Source: Aureimonas psammosilenae (lineage in GTDB: Bacteria > Pseudomonadota > Alphaproteobacteria > Rhizobiales > Rhizobiaceae). From it: DNA of 64,000 nt. Location: the NCBI RefSeq assembly GCF_009176975.1, contig NZ_WEZG01000001.1, positions 124,001 to 188,000 of the forward strand, read 5' to 3'. A program made the position numbers and the translations under genes. Positions 45,070-57,700 of the stretch are shown here, one piece after another (position 1 is the stretch's first letter; each line of letters opens with the position of its first letter). Under the pieces are notes generated by a model. That model saw only the letters and a list, made by a program, of their open reading frames with translations, was not told the origin of the DNA and did no database searches.

Positions 45070-46296
45070 TCACATGCGGCCGGGATTGAGGATGCCGTTG
45101 GGATCGAACTGCTGCTTCAGCCTGCTCGACAAGCCGGCGAGCGCCGGCGGCTGGGGCTGGAAGACCGCCGTTGCCGCGCGGACCGCCGGCGACGCGCGCA
45201 CCAGCGTGGCATGGCCGCCCCCGCAGGCGGCGATCACGGCGCGGATCGTTTCGGCTTCCGGCTCGCCGTCGAGACGCAGCCAGACGAGCCCGCCCTGCCA
45301 GTCGTAGAAGGCTTCCGCCGCCATACGCATCCTGAGCGCCATCACGATCTCGGGCGCGCGGGTGGGCGTCACCGACAAGCGCCAGACCGGACGTTCGGTG
45401 CTGTCCGCGAAAGGCCGCGCGTCGCGGATATCGCGCCACAAGGCGAATGAGGCCTCGCCCTCGTGCCGCTCCAGCGGCGCGACCCTGGCGAGCGCCGCGC
45501 CGAGATGGCTGCTGCGCGCGCGAACGGACGGGGCGAAGCCTTCCAGCCGGATCAGGGTCGCCGGCTCGTTGCCGAGACCGCCCTTCGCGACGCCGCCCGC
45601 GACATAGGCCGGCAGATGGGCCGCGCCCGACACTTCGGCCGACGATCCCATCGCCGCCGCGAGGGCACCGATGGCCGACGCCTCGTCGAGGCCCCGCAGC
45701 ACGAGCGTTTCCTCGGTTTCCGCCGCCGGCAGGACCTTGAAGGTGACGTCGGTCAGAACGGCGAGCGTGCCGAAGGAACCGGCAATGCCCTTCGACAGGT
45801 CGTAGCCGGTGACGTTCTTGACGACCCGCCCGCCCGACGCGAAGGCCTCACCGCGCCCCGACACGGCCCGGATGCCGAGAACATGGTCGCGCGCCGCACC
45901 TTTGTTCAGCCGGCGCGGCCCGGAAAGGTTGCAGGCGAGGAGGCCCCCCATCGTGCCGAGACCGGGTTCCCGCCCGTGCAGGGGGCCGTAGTCCATCGGC
46001 TCGAAATCGAAGCGCTGCCGGTTCTCTCGAAGAAGCGCTTCCACCTGCCCGATCGGCGTGCCGGCTTTCACCGAGATCACGAGTTCCTCGGGCTCGTAAA
46101 GCGTGACGCCCGACAACGAGGCCAGTGAAAGCGTCAACGCCGCCTGCACGGGTTTTCCAAGCCCCGCCTTGGAACCCGCGCCCTCGATCAGAAGCGGCGT
46201 TTCGTCGGCCAAAGCCTGCCGAACGGCATCCACGATGTCCTCGTCGCGGGAAGGCTCAAGAGCGGACGCCGTGCTTGCCGGAGGCGAAGGGCTCAT
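45070..46296 (-). CDS. glcE: Glycolate oxidase FAD-binding subunit
   Basis: A 408-residue FAD-binding (PCMH/VAO-type) subunit of glycolate oxidase. The FAD domain contains LLIEGAGSKAGLGKPVQA, LYEPEELVISVKAGTPIGQV, GTMGGLLACNLSGPRRLNKG and VKNVTGYDLSKGIAGSFGTL; the C-terminus SRLKQQFDPNGILNPGRM is the family-typical end. It works with GlcD and an iron-sulfur protein GlcF to oxidise glycolate to glyoxylate. Its start overlaps the stop of the Uma2-family gene by 4 bases. No glcF follows: the next gene on this strand is the radical SAM protein. Confidence 0.92.
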   Translation of the reverse strand: MSPSPPASTASALEPSRDEDIVDAVRQALADETPLLIEGAGSKAGLGKPVQAALTLSLASLSGVTLYEPEELVISVKAGTPIGQVEALLRENRQRFDFEPMDYGPLHGREPGLGTMGGLLACNLSGPRRLNKGAARDHVLGIRAVSGRGEAFASGGRVVKNVTGYDLSKGIAGSFGTLAVLTDVTFKVLPAAETEETLVLRGLDEASAIGALAAAMGSSAEVSGAAHLPAYVAGGVAKGGLGNEPATLIRLEGFAPSVRARSSHLGAALARVAPLERHEGEASFALWRDIRDARPFADSTERPVWRLSVTPTRAPEIVMALRMRMAAEAFYDWQGGLVWLRLDGEPEAETIRAVIAACGGGHATLVRASPAVRAATAVFQPQPPALAGLSSRLKQQFDPNGILNPGRM

Positions 46297-46883
46297 ACGA
46301 CTTGCGTGCCGCGATAAAGAGCGCCGAGGCGGCAGGAGAAGTCGAACTCGGGAAGTTCGATCCGGTCATCCACCGAGCGGAAGACCCGTCCTTGCCAGTC
46401 GTTGGAACGCGACCAGACCTCGCAGGCGACCGAGTCCTGATGGATGATCAGGACATGGAAACAAAGCGGTTCCTGCGCGTAAAGCTCGCGCTTTCGAGAG
46501 ATCATCTCCGCCGTGTTCGAAGCCGACAGAACCTCGGCTGCGAGCCGGAAGCCGGTGAAATAGGCTTCCCTGCCGAGTTCGAACGGCAGCACGGCCAAGT
46601 CTGCCACGGCCCGGAAATCGTCCCGCCCTTCGATACGCAAGCCGATCTCGCGGATGGCATCGAGACCCGGCTGCGACCTCGCCAGGGCCTCGTTCAGATG
46701 CCGCTCCAGATTGGCGGCGATGCGCTGATGCCACCCGGACGGCGGGGCCATCATCATGGAAGCTTCTCCGTCGATCAACTGCCAGCGTTCTTCGTCCGGC
46801 CGGCTGTCGATCATATTCAGAAAGGCGTCTGCCGAAAGCGTGCCGAAGCAAGAAGACGGAAACCGTTCACGCAATGCGTTCAT
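46293..46883 (-). CDS. Uma2-family (DUF820, PD-(D/E)XK-like) protein inside the glc locus
   Basis: A 196-residue protein of the Uma2/DUF820 family, which has a PD-(D/E)XK nuclease-like fold. Family marks are WQLIDGEASMMMAPPSGWHQ at residues about 34-53, RAVADLAVLPFELGREAYF (the place of the R.PD..V motif; here ADLAV with the Pro lost), AAEVLSASNTAEMISRKREL (E...S......K) and ELYAQEPLCFHVLII. ATG 46883 follows AAGGAAG. It lies 13 bases after glcD and overlaps glcE by 4, so it is built into the glycolate oxidase operon. Most relatives in other bacteria have no known function; a link to glycolate metabolism is not evident. Confidence 0.85.
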   Translation of the reverse strand: MNALRERFPSSCFGTLSADAFLNMIDSRPDEERWQLIDGEASMMMAPPSGWHQRIAANLERHLNEALARSQPGLDAIREIGLRIEGRDDFRAVADLAVLPFELGREAYFTGFRLAAEVLSASNTAEMISRKRELYAQEPLCFHVLIIHQDSVACEVWSRSNDWQGRVFRSVDDRIELPEFDFSCRLGALYRGTQVV

Positions 46884-46896
46884 CGTCGCTTCCTTT

Positions 46897-48390
<1,494 letters not shown>

Positions 48391-48707
48391 GGCTCTCCTC
48401 CCCGTTTCGAAAGGTCTTCCGATAAAGTGTAGGATGGATCGCCGTTTCGAAAAAGGCATGGGCTCAACCGAGCGGACTGCGTCCTTCGTCCGAATTGACG
48501 CATGGTTGTATTGGCAACCGCTCCTCGGCGGAGCGCCAGCCCATGCCGACCGCGCCCGACCGCTTCGCCATCTTCGTGCCGACGAGCCGCGTGTCGGTGA
48601 TCGCCCTCGCCCTCGCCTCGGTCTTCACGCGCGGCGCGGCCATCTGAAACGCGTGGGAACGAGCCGCTTGCGGCGTCGTTTCCCGCCGACAGTCAACGGA
48701 GTGCGGC
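48391..48707. other. Intergenic stretch without a supported gene
   Basis: 317 bases between the glcD start and the small plus-strand gene. It probably holds the glc promoter. A minus-strand frame could give a basic 60-residue peptide from ATG 48643 to 48464, and a plus-strand one a 34-residue peptide; neither has a ribosome site or pattern that I can support. Confidence 0.3.
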
Positions 48708-48911
48708 ATGTCCAAGATCACCGAAAACCAGAAGCTCGATCCGAGTCTACCGAAGGACGCGCCGGCCCCCACCATTCCCGCCGATCCCGAACCGCGCGGC
48801 GATCAGGAACGGCCGATGACTGAAGAGGAGCAGTTGGACGAAGGGCTGGACGAAACCTTCCCCGCCTCAGATCCGATCGCCCCGAGCCGCATCGACGGCC
48901 CGCACAACTAG
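48708..48911 (+). CDS. Small acidic protein with DETFPASDP motif
   Basis: A 67-residue acidic, Pro-rich, probably disordered protein. It contains LDEGLDETFPASDPIAPSR near the C-terminus, a motif recurrent in small unknown proteins of rhizobial and other alphaproteobacterial genomes. ATG 48708 has GGAG about 7 bases upstream. It is convergent with the phosphatase gene, 4 bases apart. Function unknown. Confidence 0.65.
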   Translation: MSKITENQKLDPSLPKDAPAPTIPADPEPRGDQERPMTEEEQLDEGLDETFPASDPIAPSRIDGPHN

Positions 48912-48915
48912 GATC

Positions 48916-49608
48916 TCAAAGCACCGAAACCCCGGCGCGGTCGATGCGAAGGCAGGTGAGCCTGCCCGTTCGCACCGCGCCGGTGTCGATCCCGATCCGG
49001 TTGCGACGAAATTCCACTTCCTCCACCGGCGTATGGCCGTGGACGACCACCGCGCCGAACGGCCCCTCGAAATCGAGGAAATCCTCCCTGATCCAGACCA
49101 TGTCGTGCGGATGCTGTTGTTCCAGCGGCACGCCCGGCCGGATGCCGGCATGGACGAAGAGGTAAGGACTGCGGCGGAAGCTGAGCTGCAATTCGCGCAG
49201 GAACCGGATGTCGTCGGGCGGAAGCCGGAACAGGGCCGCGCGGGAATAAGCGCCGGGTCGATCCTCGTCGATCCGGTAGGACCGCAGCGTCGCGTCGCCG
49301 CCATTGGCAAGCCAGTTCTCGACCGGCAACTCGCCGTCCAGGGCGTCGAGAAGCATCGCCTCGTGATTGCCGAGAAGGCAGACGAGTTCGGTGCGCTCCA
49401 TCCGGTCCTGCAACCGCGCCAGAACGCCCGCGCTGTCCGCACCGCGGTCGATGTAGTCGCCGAGATGCACTTCCGTATACCGCGCTTCCGGCCTTTTCGC
49501 CTTGTCGGCATCGATGCGCCGGAGGAGGTCGTCGAGAAGATCGAGGCAGCCATGCACGTCACCGATCGCGTAGACGACCTCGTTCTCGCCGATGCCGGGA
49601 TAGTTCAT
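48916..49608 (-). CDS. PPP-family metallophosphoesterase
   Basis: A 230-residue calcineurin-like phosphatase close to bacterial serine/threonine phosphatases and ApaH-like proteins. The metal motifs are in the canonical order: GDVHG (residues 16-20), GDYIDRG (about 50-56), GNHE (about 80-83) and HGHTP (about 188-192), with VHAGIRPG between them. The YVFVHAG/HP..M.W.R block (HPHDMVWIREDFL) is typical of PrpA/PrpB and PP1-like enzymes. It could dephosphorylate proteins or dinucleoside polyphosphates; the family does not decide. It lies downstream of groEL on the same strand, behind a terminator. Confidence 0.9.
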   Translation of the reverse strand: MNYPGIGENEVVYAIGDVHGCLDLLDDLLRRIDADKAKRPEARYTEVHLGDYIDRGADSAGVLARLQDRMERTELVCLLGNHEAMLLDALDGELPVENWLANGGDATLRSYRIDEDRPGAYSRAALFRLPPDDIRFLRELQLSFRRSPYLFVHAGIRPGVPLEQQHPHDMVWIREDFLDFEGPFGAVVVHGHTPVEEVEFRRNRIGIDTGAVRTGRLTCLRIDRAGVSVL

Positions 49609-49659
49609 AGCCCTCGTCCTCCACGTTGAACCCGAGATAGGGCGGAAGGGGTGGGGCGC

Positions 49660-49692
49660 AAAAGGAAAAGGGCCCGGCGATGCCGAGCCCTT
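49660..49692 (-). terminator. Rho-independent terminator of groES-groEL
   Basis: On the minus strand an 11-base stem with one mismatch (AAGGGC.CGGC / GCCG.GCCCTT, loop of 3) is followed by TTTTCCTTTT. It stands about 35 bases after the groEL stop and before the phosphatase gene, which therefore needs its own promoter. Confidence 0.85.
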
Positions 49693-49724
49693 CCCGTATT
49701 TCCTTAAAGGCTGAGAGCCTGGAC

Positions 49725-51395
<1,671 letters not shown>

Positions 51396-51467
51396 CTAAA
51401 ACCGAAAGGGCCGCGTCGTTCATGAGTTGAATGGATGGGGTCGGGCGGAAGAACGTGGCTTGGCCGA

Positions 51468-51767
51468 TCAGGCCGAGATCACGCCCATGATGTCGGATTC
51501 CTTCATGATCAGGAGATCCTCGCCGTTCACCTTGACCTCGGTGCCGGACCACTTGCCGAAGAGCACGCGGTCGCCGGCCTTCACGTCGAGCGCCTGCACG
51601 GCGCCCTTGTCGTCACGGGCGCCGGGGCCGACGGCGACGACTTCGCCTTCCTGCGGCTTTTCCTTGGCGGTGTCCGGGATGATGATTCCGCCGGCGGTCT
51701 TCTGCTCGGACTCGACGCGACGCACGACGACGCGGTCGTGCAGCGGACGGAAGTTCAGCGTGGCCAT
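51468..51767 (-). CDS. groES: 10 kDa co-chaperonin
   Basis: A 99-residue GroES that caps GroEL. It starts [20 protein letters not shown]; the mobile loop is at residues about 17-35 ([20 protein letters not shown]), and it ends [18 protein letters not shown] 51767 is the standard family start; further in-frame codons upstream run into the CIRCE region and are not coding. It is the first gene of the groESL operon. Confidence 0.98.
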   Translation of the reverse strand: MATLNFRPLHDRVVVRRVESEQKTAGGIIIPDTAKEKPQEGEVVAVGPGARDDKGAVQALDVKAGDRVLFGKWSGTEVKVNGEDLLIMKESDIMGVISA

Positions 51768-51829
51768 CGTCAGTTCCCTTGAGGTGTTTGAGCGGGACCG
51801 GACACTCCTAAGAGACCCGGCCGGATAAT

Positions 51830-51856
51830 TTGGCACTCATCGATGACGAGTGCTAA
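51830..51856. promoter_or_regulatory. CIRCE element (HrcA operator)
   Basis: On the minus strand TTAGCACTC-N9-GAGTGCCAA, which matches the CIRCE consensus TTAGCACTC-N9-GAGTGCTAA at 17 of 18 arm positions, about 63 bases before the groES start. HrcA binds it and represses groESL in the absence of heat stress. Confidence 0.95.
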
Positions 51857-51865
51857 CGGTCGGGC

Positions 51866-51894
51866 AGATAGGCAATGGGGAGGGAAACTGTCAA
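51866..51894 (-). promoter_or_regulatory. Sigma-70-type promoter of groES-groEL
   Basis: On the minus strand TTGACA (51894-51889) is followed after 17 bases by CTATCT (51871-51866), directly upstream of CIRCE, the usual arrangement. A perfect -35 with a -10 close to the alphaproteobacterial form. Confidence 0.75.
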
Positions 51895-52057
51895 GGAGTG
51901 CTTGTGGACGGTGCCGGCGAATTTTTCATGACAGCTCGGCCCGTCGCGTCCCTCACATGATGTCGGGTTCCCTCGATTGCAACGGCGGAGACGCTGCGCT
52001 CCCCGGCGCCTTGCCCGAATGGTAAAGGCTGGAAAACAGCCGCGACGCTGCGAATGC

Positions 52058-52086
52058 TTGACGGGTGAGGGCGCGGCTTCTATCGG
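52058..52086 (+). promoter_or_regulatory. Candidate promoter of the HAD hydrolase/ribF pair
   Basis: TTGACG at 52058-52063, 17 bases, then TATCGG at 52081-52086 (or CTATCG one base earlier), about 70 bases before the start codon of the HAD gene. No other pair in the 260-base gap fits better. Confidence 0.4.
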
Positions 52087-52103
52087 CCGGCGGAACGTCT
52101 TCC

Positions 52104-52125
52104 GCGCGATCGGTCACGATCGCGC
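52104..52125 (+). repeat. Perfect hairpin in the 5' leader of the HAD gene
   Basis: GCGCGATCG (52104-52112) and CGATCGCGC (52117-52125) form a 9-base stem around GTCA, between the candidate promoter and the start codon. There is no T-run. It could be an operator or an mRNA structure. Confidence 0.5.
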
Positions 52126-52156
52126 AATGCTACGGCGCGAACAACGGCGAGAGTCG

Positions 52157-52996
52157 ATGAACGAAACCCGATCCATCGATACGCTGGCGGCGGTGGCCGG
52201 CGGCTACAAGGCGATCTTCTGCGATGTCTGGGGCGTCGTCCATAACGGCGTCGCCAAGCATCTGGCGGCCGAAGGCGCGCTGCGTCAGGCGCGCGGCATG
52301 GGCGTCACCGTGGTTCTCCTCACCAACTCGCCGCGCCCGAGCGAGGGTGTTCGCGCCCAGCTCGATACGCTCGGCTTCTCGCCCGACGCCTATGACGCGA
52401 TCGTCACCTCCGGCGACGTGACGCGCGGGCTGATCGCACGGGCCGGCGGCAATCTCTTCCATATCGGGCCGGAGCGCGACCTCGACCTTTTCGCCGGCAT
52501 CGACGCCCATTTCGTCGGCGAGGAGGACGCGGCGACGGTGGTCGCGACGGGACTTTTCCGCGACGAGGAGGAAACGCCGGCCGATTATGCCGAACTCCTC
52601 GGCCGGTTGCGGGCGCGCGATCTGCCGATGATCTGCGCCAATCCCGACATCGTGGTTCATCGCGGCGAGAAGCTGATCTTCTGCGCCGGCTCGGTGGCCA
52701 AGGAATACGAGGCGATGGGCGGGCGCGTTTCCATGGCCGGCAAGCCGTTCTCGCCGATCTACGCTCATGCGGCGGGGATCGCCGGCATTGCCGACCCTTC
52801 CGAGGTGTTGGCGATCGGCGATGGTCTCAACACCGATATCCGGGGCGCCAACGCCTACGGCGCCGACGCGCTTCTCGTCATGGAAGGCATCCACCGCGAC
52901 GAACTCGGCGGTTCCGAAGTGGAGGGCGAGGTGCTGACCGCCAACCTGTCCGAACGCGGCCTGTCGGCGCGGTATTTCATGCCGCGCCTCGCATGA
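52157..52996 (+). CDS. HAD superfamily class IIA hydrolase
   Basis: A 279-residue phosphatase of the TIGR01459 type, characteristic of alphaproteobacteria and often next to ribF. Motif I is IFCDVWGVVHNG (nucleophile Asp, at about residue 22), motif II VVLLTNSPRPSEG, motif III with Lys in SMAGKPFSPIY and motif IV VLAIGDGLNTDIRGANAYG. The C2-type cap lies between II and III. Class IIA members dephosphorylate nucleotides or sugar phosphates; linkage to ribF suggests a substrate in flavin metabolism, but this is inference. It overlaps ribF by ATGA, so the two are coupled. Confidence 0.92.
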   Translation: MNETRSIDTLAAVAGGYKAIFCDVWGVVHNGVAKHLAAEGALRQARGMGVTVVLLTNSPRPSEGVRAQLDTLGFSPDAYDAIVTSGDVTRGLIARAGGNLFHIGPERDLDLFAGIDAHFVGEEDAATVVATGLFRDEEETPADYAELLGRLRARDLPMICANPDIVVHRGEKLIFCAGSVAKEYEAMGGRVSMAGKPFSPIYAHAAGIAGIADPSEVLAIGDGLNTDIRGANAYGADALLVMEGIHRDELGGSEVEGEVLTANLSERGLSARYFMPRLA

Positions 52997-53976
52997 CCGC
53001 CGAGCCGATCCGCCGCTTCGGTCCGGCAGCGAGCGTCGCGCCCCATTATCGCGGCGGCGTGGTGGCGATCGGCAATTTCGACGGTATCCATCGCGGCCAT
53101 CAGGCGGTGCTGGAAGCCGCAAAGGCGCTTGCGGCCGAAAAGCGGGTGCCGGCCCTTTGCCTGACCTTCGAGCCGCATCCACGCAGCGTTTTCCAGCCCG
53201 ACCGCCCCGTGCCGCGCCTCACCCCGCCGCCGGTGAAGGCGAGGCTTCTCGAAGCGCTCGGCTTCGACGCCGTGGTGGAGCATCCCTTCGACCGCGCCTT
53301 CGCCTCGCTTTCGGCCGAGGACTTCGTGCAGGAGATTCTGGTCGACTGCCTCGGCGCGACGCATGTCGTGGTGGGCTTCGACTTCCAGTATGGCGCGCGG
53401 CGCGGCGGGAACGCGCAAACCTTGCATGCGGAAGGCGCGCGGCACGGCTTCGGCGTGACGGCGATCGAGGCCTTCGCGGACGAAGGCGGCGGGCCGGTCT
53501 CGTCGAGCCGCATCCGCGAGGATCTCGGGCGCGGCGACGTGGCCGCGGCGGCGGCGCTTCTTGGTTATCGCTGGATGGTGGAGGCGACCGTCATCGGCGG
53601 CCAGAAGCTCGGGCGCCAGCTCGGCTATCCCACCGCCAACATGGCGCTTCCCGAAAATGGCCTTCTCGCCCACGGCATCTATGCCGTGCGCTTTCGCCGG
53701 CCCGGCGGCGACCTTCTCGACGGCGTGGCGAGCTACGGCCGGCGGCCGACCTTCGACAACGGCGCGGCTTTGTTCGAGACCTATCTCTTCGACTTCGTGG
53801 GCGATCTCTATGGCGAGACCTGCGACGTGTCGGTCTTCGCGCGGCTGCGCGGCGAGGAGAAGTTCGACGGCGTGGAAGCCCTGATCCGCCAGATGGACAA
53901 GGACGCCGCTGAAGCGCGCGCCTTTCTGAGCGGTGCCGCCCCCTTGTCGCCGCTCGACCGGCTGATCGCCTTCTAG
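52993..53976 (+). CDS. ribF: Bifunctional riboflavin kinase/FAD synthetase
   Basis: A 327-residue two-domain enzyme that turns riboflavin into FMN and then FAD. The adenylyltransferase half has VVAIGNFDGIHRGHQAVLEA (the HxGH-type motif) at residues about 23-42 and the SSSRIREDL loop near 170. The kinase half has LGRQLGYPTANM (PTAN motif with Thr and Asn for Mg-ATP) near 205-216, GVASYGRRPTFDNG and ETYLFDFVGDLYG. Length fits the family. It is convergent with the glycosylase-like gene, with a 4-base overlap. Confidence 0.96.
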   Translation: MTAEPIRRFGPAASVAPHYRGGVVAIGNFDGIHRGHQAVLEAAKALAAEKRVPALCLTFEPHPRSVFQPDRPVPRLTPPPVKARLLEALGFDAVVEHPFDRAFASLSAEDFVQEILVDCLGATHVVVGFDFQYGARRGGNAQTLHAEGARHGFGVTAIEAFADEGGGPVSSSRIREDLGRGDVAAAAALLGYRWMVEATVIGGQKLGRQLGYPTANMALPENGLLAHGIYAVRFRRPGGDLLDGVASYGRRPTFDNGAALFETYLFDFVGDLYGETCDVSVFARLRGEEKFDGVEALIRQMDKDAAEARAFLSGAAPLSPLDRLIAF

Positions 53977-54656
53977 CGTCTCGAAGCTTCCCCGGCTCGT
54001 CGCAGGACCTCGACGATGCCGGGCGCGATCGCGGGATCGGTGACCACGAAGACCGGGCTCGGATGGGGCATCTCGAAGATGGCGAGGTCCGGCCGCAGGG
54101 TCTCGATCTCGCCCCGGCAGCCTCGCGCGAAGCGTCCTGACAGGACCACGGCGCGAAGCGCGGGCAGGAGCGCCAAGAGCGGCGCCAGCCATCGCCGCCC
54201 GGCCGCCGCCTCGAGCTTCGTCGGCGCGCGGTTCTTGGCCCCTTCGGCATGGATCACGAAGGGCACGGCGTTCCAGATCACGAGATCGTCGCGGCCGATA
54301 TCCGCTTCGGACAGGAAGCGGCGGAGATTCCGGCCCGTTCCCGTCGCGTTGTCCTGCGACACGAAGCGCGCCGGCCCCGCTTGCGTGCCGGGCGTTTCCA
54401 GAAGAAGCAGAAGCCGCGCGTCCTGTCCGCCACTGAGCGGGTCGAAGAAGGGTGCCGCCCCGTGCTCGGCCGCGATGCGGCCGGCGAGGGCGTTGAGCTT
54501 CGCGACATGCGGCGCGTCGACCGCGCGGATGCGCTCGGCAAGAACCGCCGGATCGTCCAGAAGAGCGGTCTTGCGGCCCGATTTCGTCACGGCGCTTTCC
54601 TTGATCGCTTCGACTTGATAGAGGCGCGTTCCATGACTTGTCCTCGCTCGATCCAT
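53973..54656 (-). CDS. Uracil-DNA glycosylase superfamily protein
   Basis: A 227-residue protein that reads like the uracil-DNA glycosylase fold: LLLLLETPGTQAGPARFVSQ at residues 82-101 carries the E.PG motif of families 4-5 as LETPG, IWNAVPFVIHAEG has the Asn-Ala-Pro-type strand, VVLSGRFARGC a central strand, and EMPHPSPVFVV the terminal His-Pro-Ser motif. The normal family-4 Cys cluster is absent. Thus it could excise uracil or another base, or be a catalytically changed relative. ATG 54656 follows GAGG. Near-identical gene order with ribF is not something I can confirm. Confidence 0.75.
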   Translation of the reverse strand: MDRARTSHGTRLYQVEAIKESAVTKSGRKTALLDDPAVLAERIRAVDAPHVAKLNALAGRIAAEHGAAPFFDPLSGGQDARLLLLLETPGTQAGPARFVSQDNATGTGRNLRRFLSEADIGRDDLVIWNAVPFVIHAEGAKNRAPTKLEAAAGRRWLAPLLALLPALRAVVLSGRFARGCRGEIETLRPDLAIFEMPHPSPVFVVTDPAIAPGIVEVLRRAGEASRR

Positions 54657-54792
54657 GCGGCCTCGCGAATTAGCGGCCCGGTCTTCTGAACGGCCGGACG
54701 CCGTTCGAGGGCCGGGATACCTTCGCCCGTCCTTTTGCTGACACCGTGCCGCCGATGCCCTCCCGTCGCGGCCGACAGGCTGACCCAAGATC

Positions 54793-57700
54793 ATGAGCGA
54801 CAACCAGAACAAGACCAACGCGGCGGCCACGGATTATTCCAAGACGCTGTTTCTGCCCCAGACCGATTTCCCGATGCGCGCCGGGCTTCCCCAGAAGGAG
54901 CCCGAATGGCTGAAGCGCTGGGACGACATGAAGCTCTACGACCAGCTTCGCGACGCCTCCAAGGGCCGGCCGCGTTACGTCCTCCACGACGGTCCCCCCT
55001 ATGCCAACGGCCATCTCCATATCGGCCACGCCCTCAACAAGGTGCTGAAAGACGTCATCAACCGCTCGTTCCAGATGCGCGGCTATGATGCCAATTACGT
55101 GCCCGGCTGGGACTGCCACGGCCTGCCGATCGAGTGGAAGATCGAGGAGGAGAACTACCGCTCCAAGGGCAAGCCGAAGCCGGACCTGAAGGATTCGGCC
55201 GCCATGGTCGCGTTCCGCCGCGAATGTCGCGCCTATGCCGAGCATTGGGTGGGCGTGCAGTCGGCCGAGTTCCGGCGTCTCGGCGTCGAGGGCGATTTCG
55301 GGAACCCCTATCTCACCATGGCCTATGACGCCGAGTCGGTGATCGCCGGCGAACTCATCAAGTTCGCCATGAGCGGCCAGCTTTATCGCGGCTCCAAGCC
55401 CGTGATGTGGTCGGTGGTGGAAAAGACCGCGCTCGCCGAAGCGGAGGTCGAATACGACGACTACGAGTCCGACACGGTCTGGGTGAAGTTTCCGGTGCGC
55501 GCCGAGACCGTGACCCAGAACGCCTTCCACGGCACCGGCACCTTCCATGCGAAGGCCGGCGCCAACGAGAGCGGCGCGCTGGACGGCGCGAGCGTGGTGA
55601 TCTGGACGACGACGCCCTGGACGATGCCGGGCAACCGCGCGATCGCTTATTCCGACCGCGTGCCCTACGGCCTTTACGAGGTGACCGCGCCGGACGACGC
55701 GGACAATCCGCGCTGGGCCAAATTCGGCGAGAAGCTCGTTCTCGCCGATGCGCTGGCGGCCGACGTCTTCGCCAAGGCGCGCGTGCCGGACGGCGGCTTC
55801 CGCCGGCTCGGCGACGTGGCGGTCGCGGATCTGGCGAATCTCGTCTGCGATCATCCGCTGAAAACGCTCGGCTACCCCTTCGCCGTGCCGCTTCTCGCCG
55901 GCGAACACGTCACCGACGATGCCGGCACGGGCTTCGTTCACACCGCGCCGAGCCATGGCCGTGAGGACTTCGACGTCTGGACCGACCATCGGCGCGAACT
56001 GAGCGAGCGGGGCATCGACACCGCGATCCCGTTCCCGGTGGACGACGACGGTTTCTATACCAAGGACGCGCCTGGCTTCGGGCCGGACGCGGAAGGGGGC
56101 GCGGCGCGCGTTCTGGACGACAAGGGCAAGAAGGGCGACGCCAACAACCGTGTCATCGCGGCCTTGATCTCCGCCGGCAATCTTCTGGCGCGCGGGCGGT
56201 TGAAGCATTCCTATCCGCATTCCTGGCGCTCCAAGAAGCCGGTGATCTACCGCAACACGCCGCAATGGTTCGTCCAAATGGACAAGGATCTGTCGGCCAA
56301 GGGCGACACCCTTCGCACGCGGGCCATGCGCGCGATTGCCGACACGCGCTTCGTGCCGGCGGCGGGCCGCAACCGCATCGGCGGCATGATCGCCGACCGG
56401 CCGGACTGGGTGCTGTCGCGCCAGCGCGCATGGGGCGTGCCGATCGCCGTTTTCGCCGACGAGAACGGCGAGGTGCTGAAGGACGAGGGCGTGAACGAGC
56501 GCATCCTCGCCGCTTTCGCGGCCGAGGGGGCGGACGCCTGGTTTGCGGAAGGGGCCAAGGAACGGTTCCTGGGTAACGAGCACGATGCCGCCAAGTGGCA
56601 CCAGGTGCGCGACATCCTCGACGTCTGGTTCGATTCAGGCTCAACCCACGCCTTCTGCCTGGAAAAGCGGCCCGACCTCAAATGGCCGGCGGACCTTTAT
56701 CTGGAAGGCTCCGACCAGCATCGCGGCTGGTTCCATTCCTCGCTTCTGGAAGCCTGCGGCACGCGCGGCCGCGCGCCCTACGACGCGGTGCTGACGCACG
56801 GCTTCGTCATGGACGAGGAAGGCCGCAAGATGTCGAAGTCGCTCGGCAACGTCGTGACGCCGCAGCAGGTGATCGAGCAGTCGGGCGCCGATATCCTGCG
56901 CCTTTGGGTCGTGTCGTCGGACTATTCGGAGGACCTGCGCCTCGGCAAGACGATCCTTCAGACCAACATCGATTCCTATCGCAAGCTCCGCAACACGCTG
57001 CGCTGGATGCTCGGCACGCTCGCTCACGACACCGGCGAAACGGTGCCGGTGGCCGAAATGCCGGAACTCGAGCGCCTGATGCTCCACCGGCTCGCCGAAC
57101 TCGGCCGGCTGGTCGAGAAGGCCTACGACGAGTTCGACTTCAAGCGCATTTCCCGCGCGCTTCTCGACTTCGCCGTGGTGGAGCTTTCGGCCTTTTATTT
57201 CGACATCCGCAAGGACGCGCTCTACTGCGACGCGCCGTCCTCCAGGCGTCGTCTGGCGAGCATTCAGGTGGTGCGCGAGCTTTTCGACCATCTCGTCACG
57301 TGGCTCGCGCCCATGCTGCCCTTCACGGCGGAGGAAGCTTGGCTGGAGCGGCACAAGAACAGCCGTTCGGTGCATTTCGAGGCGATGCGGAAGCCCGATC
57401 CTTCCTGGGAGGATGCCAGCCTCGCGGCCAAGTGGCAGCGCATCCGGCAGGTGCGCCGCGTCGTCACCGGCGCACTGGAAGAAGAGCGGCGCGAGAAGCG
57501 CATCGGCTCCTCGCTGGAGGCCGCGCCGGTGCTGTTCATCGAGGACGCCGAGCTTCGTGCGCTCGTCCAAAGCGTCGACTTCTCCGAGATCGCGATCACC
57601 AGCGGCCTTGACCTCAGCGCCGGGGCGGCGCCGGACGGGGCCTTCCGCCTGCCCGACGCGCCCGGCATCGCCGTCGTGCCCGAACGCGCCAAGGGCATGA

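Noticed and set aside
48464..48643. Possible basic 60-residue peptide on the minus strand
   Set aside because: No ribosome site or known pattern; the composition could arise by chance. Left as unannotated intergenic sequence.
52080..52156. FMN riboswitch before ribF
   Set aside because: The leader is too short, lacks the conserved AGGG/GAUUC boxes, and ribF is the second gene of the pair.
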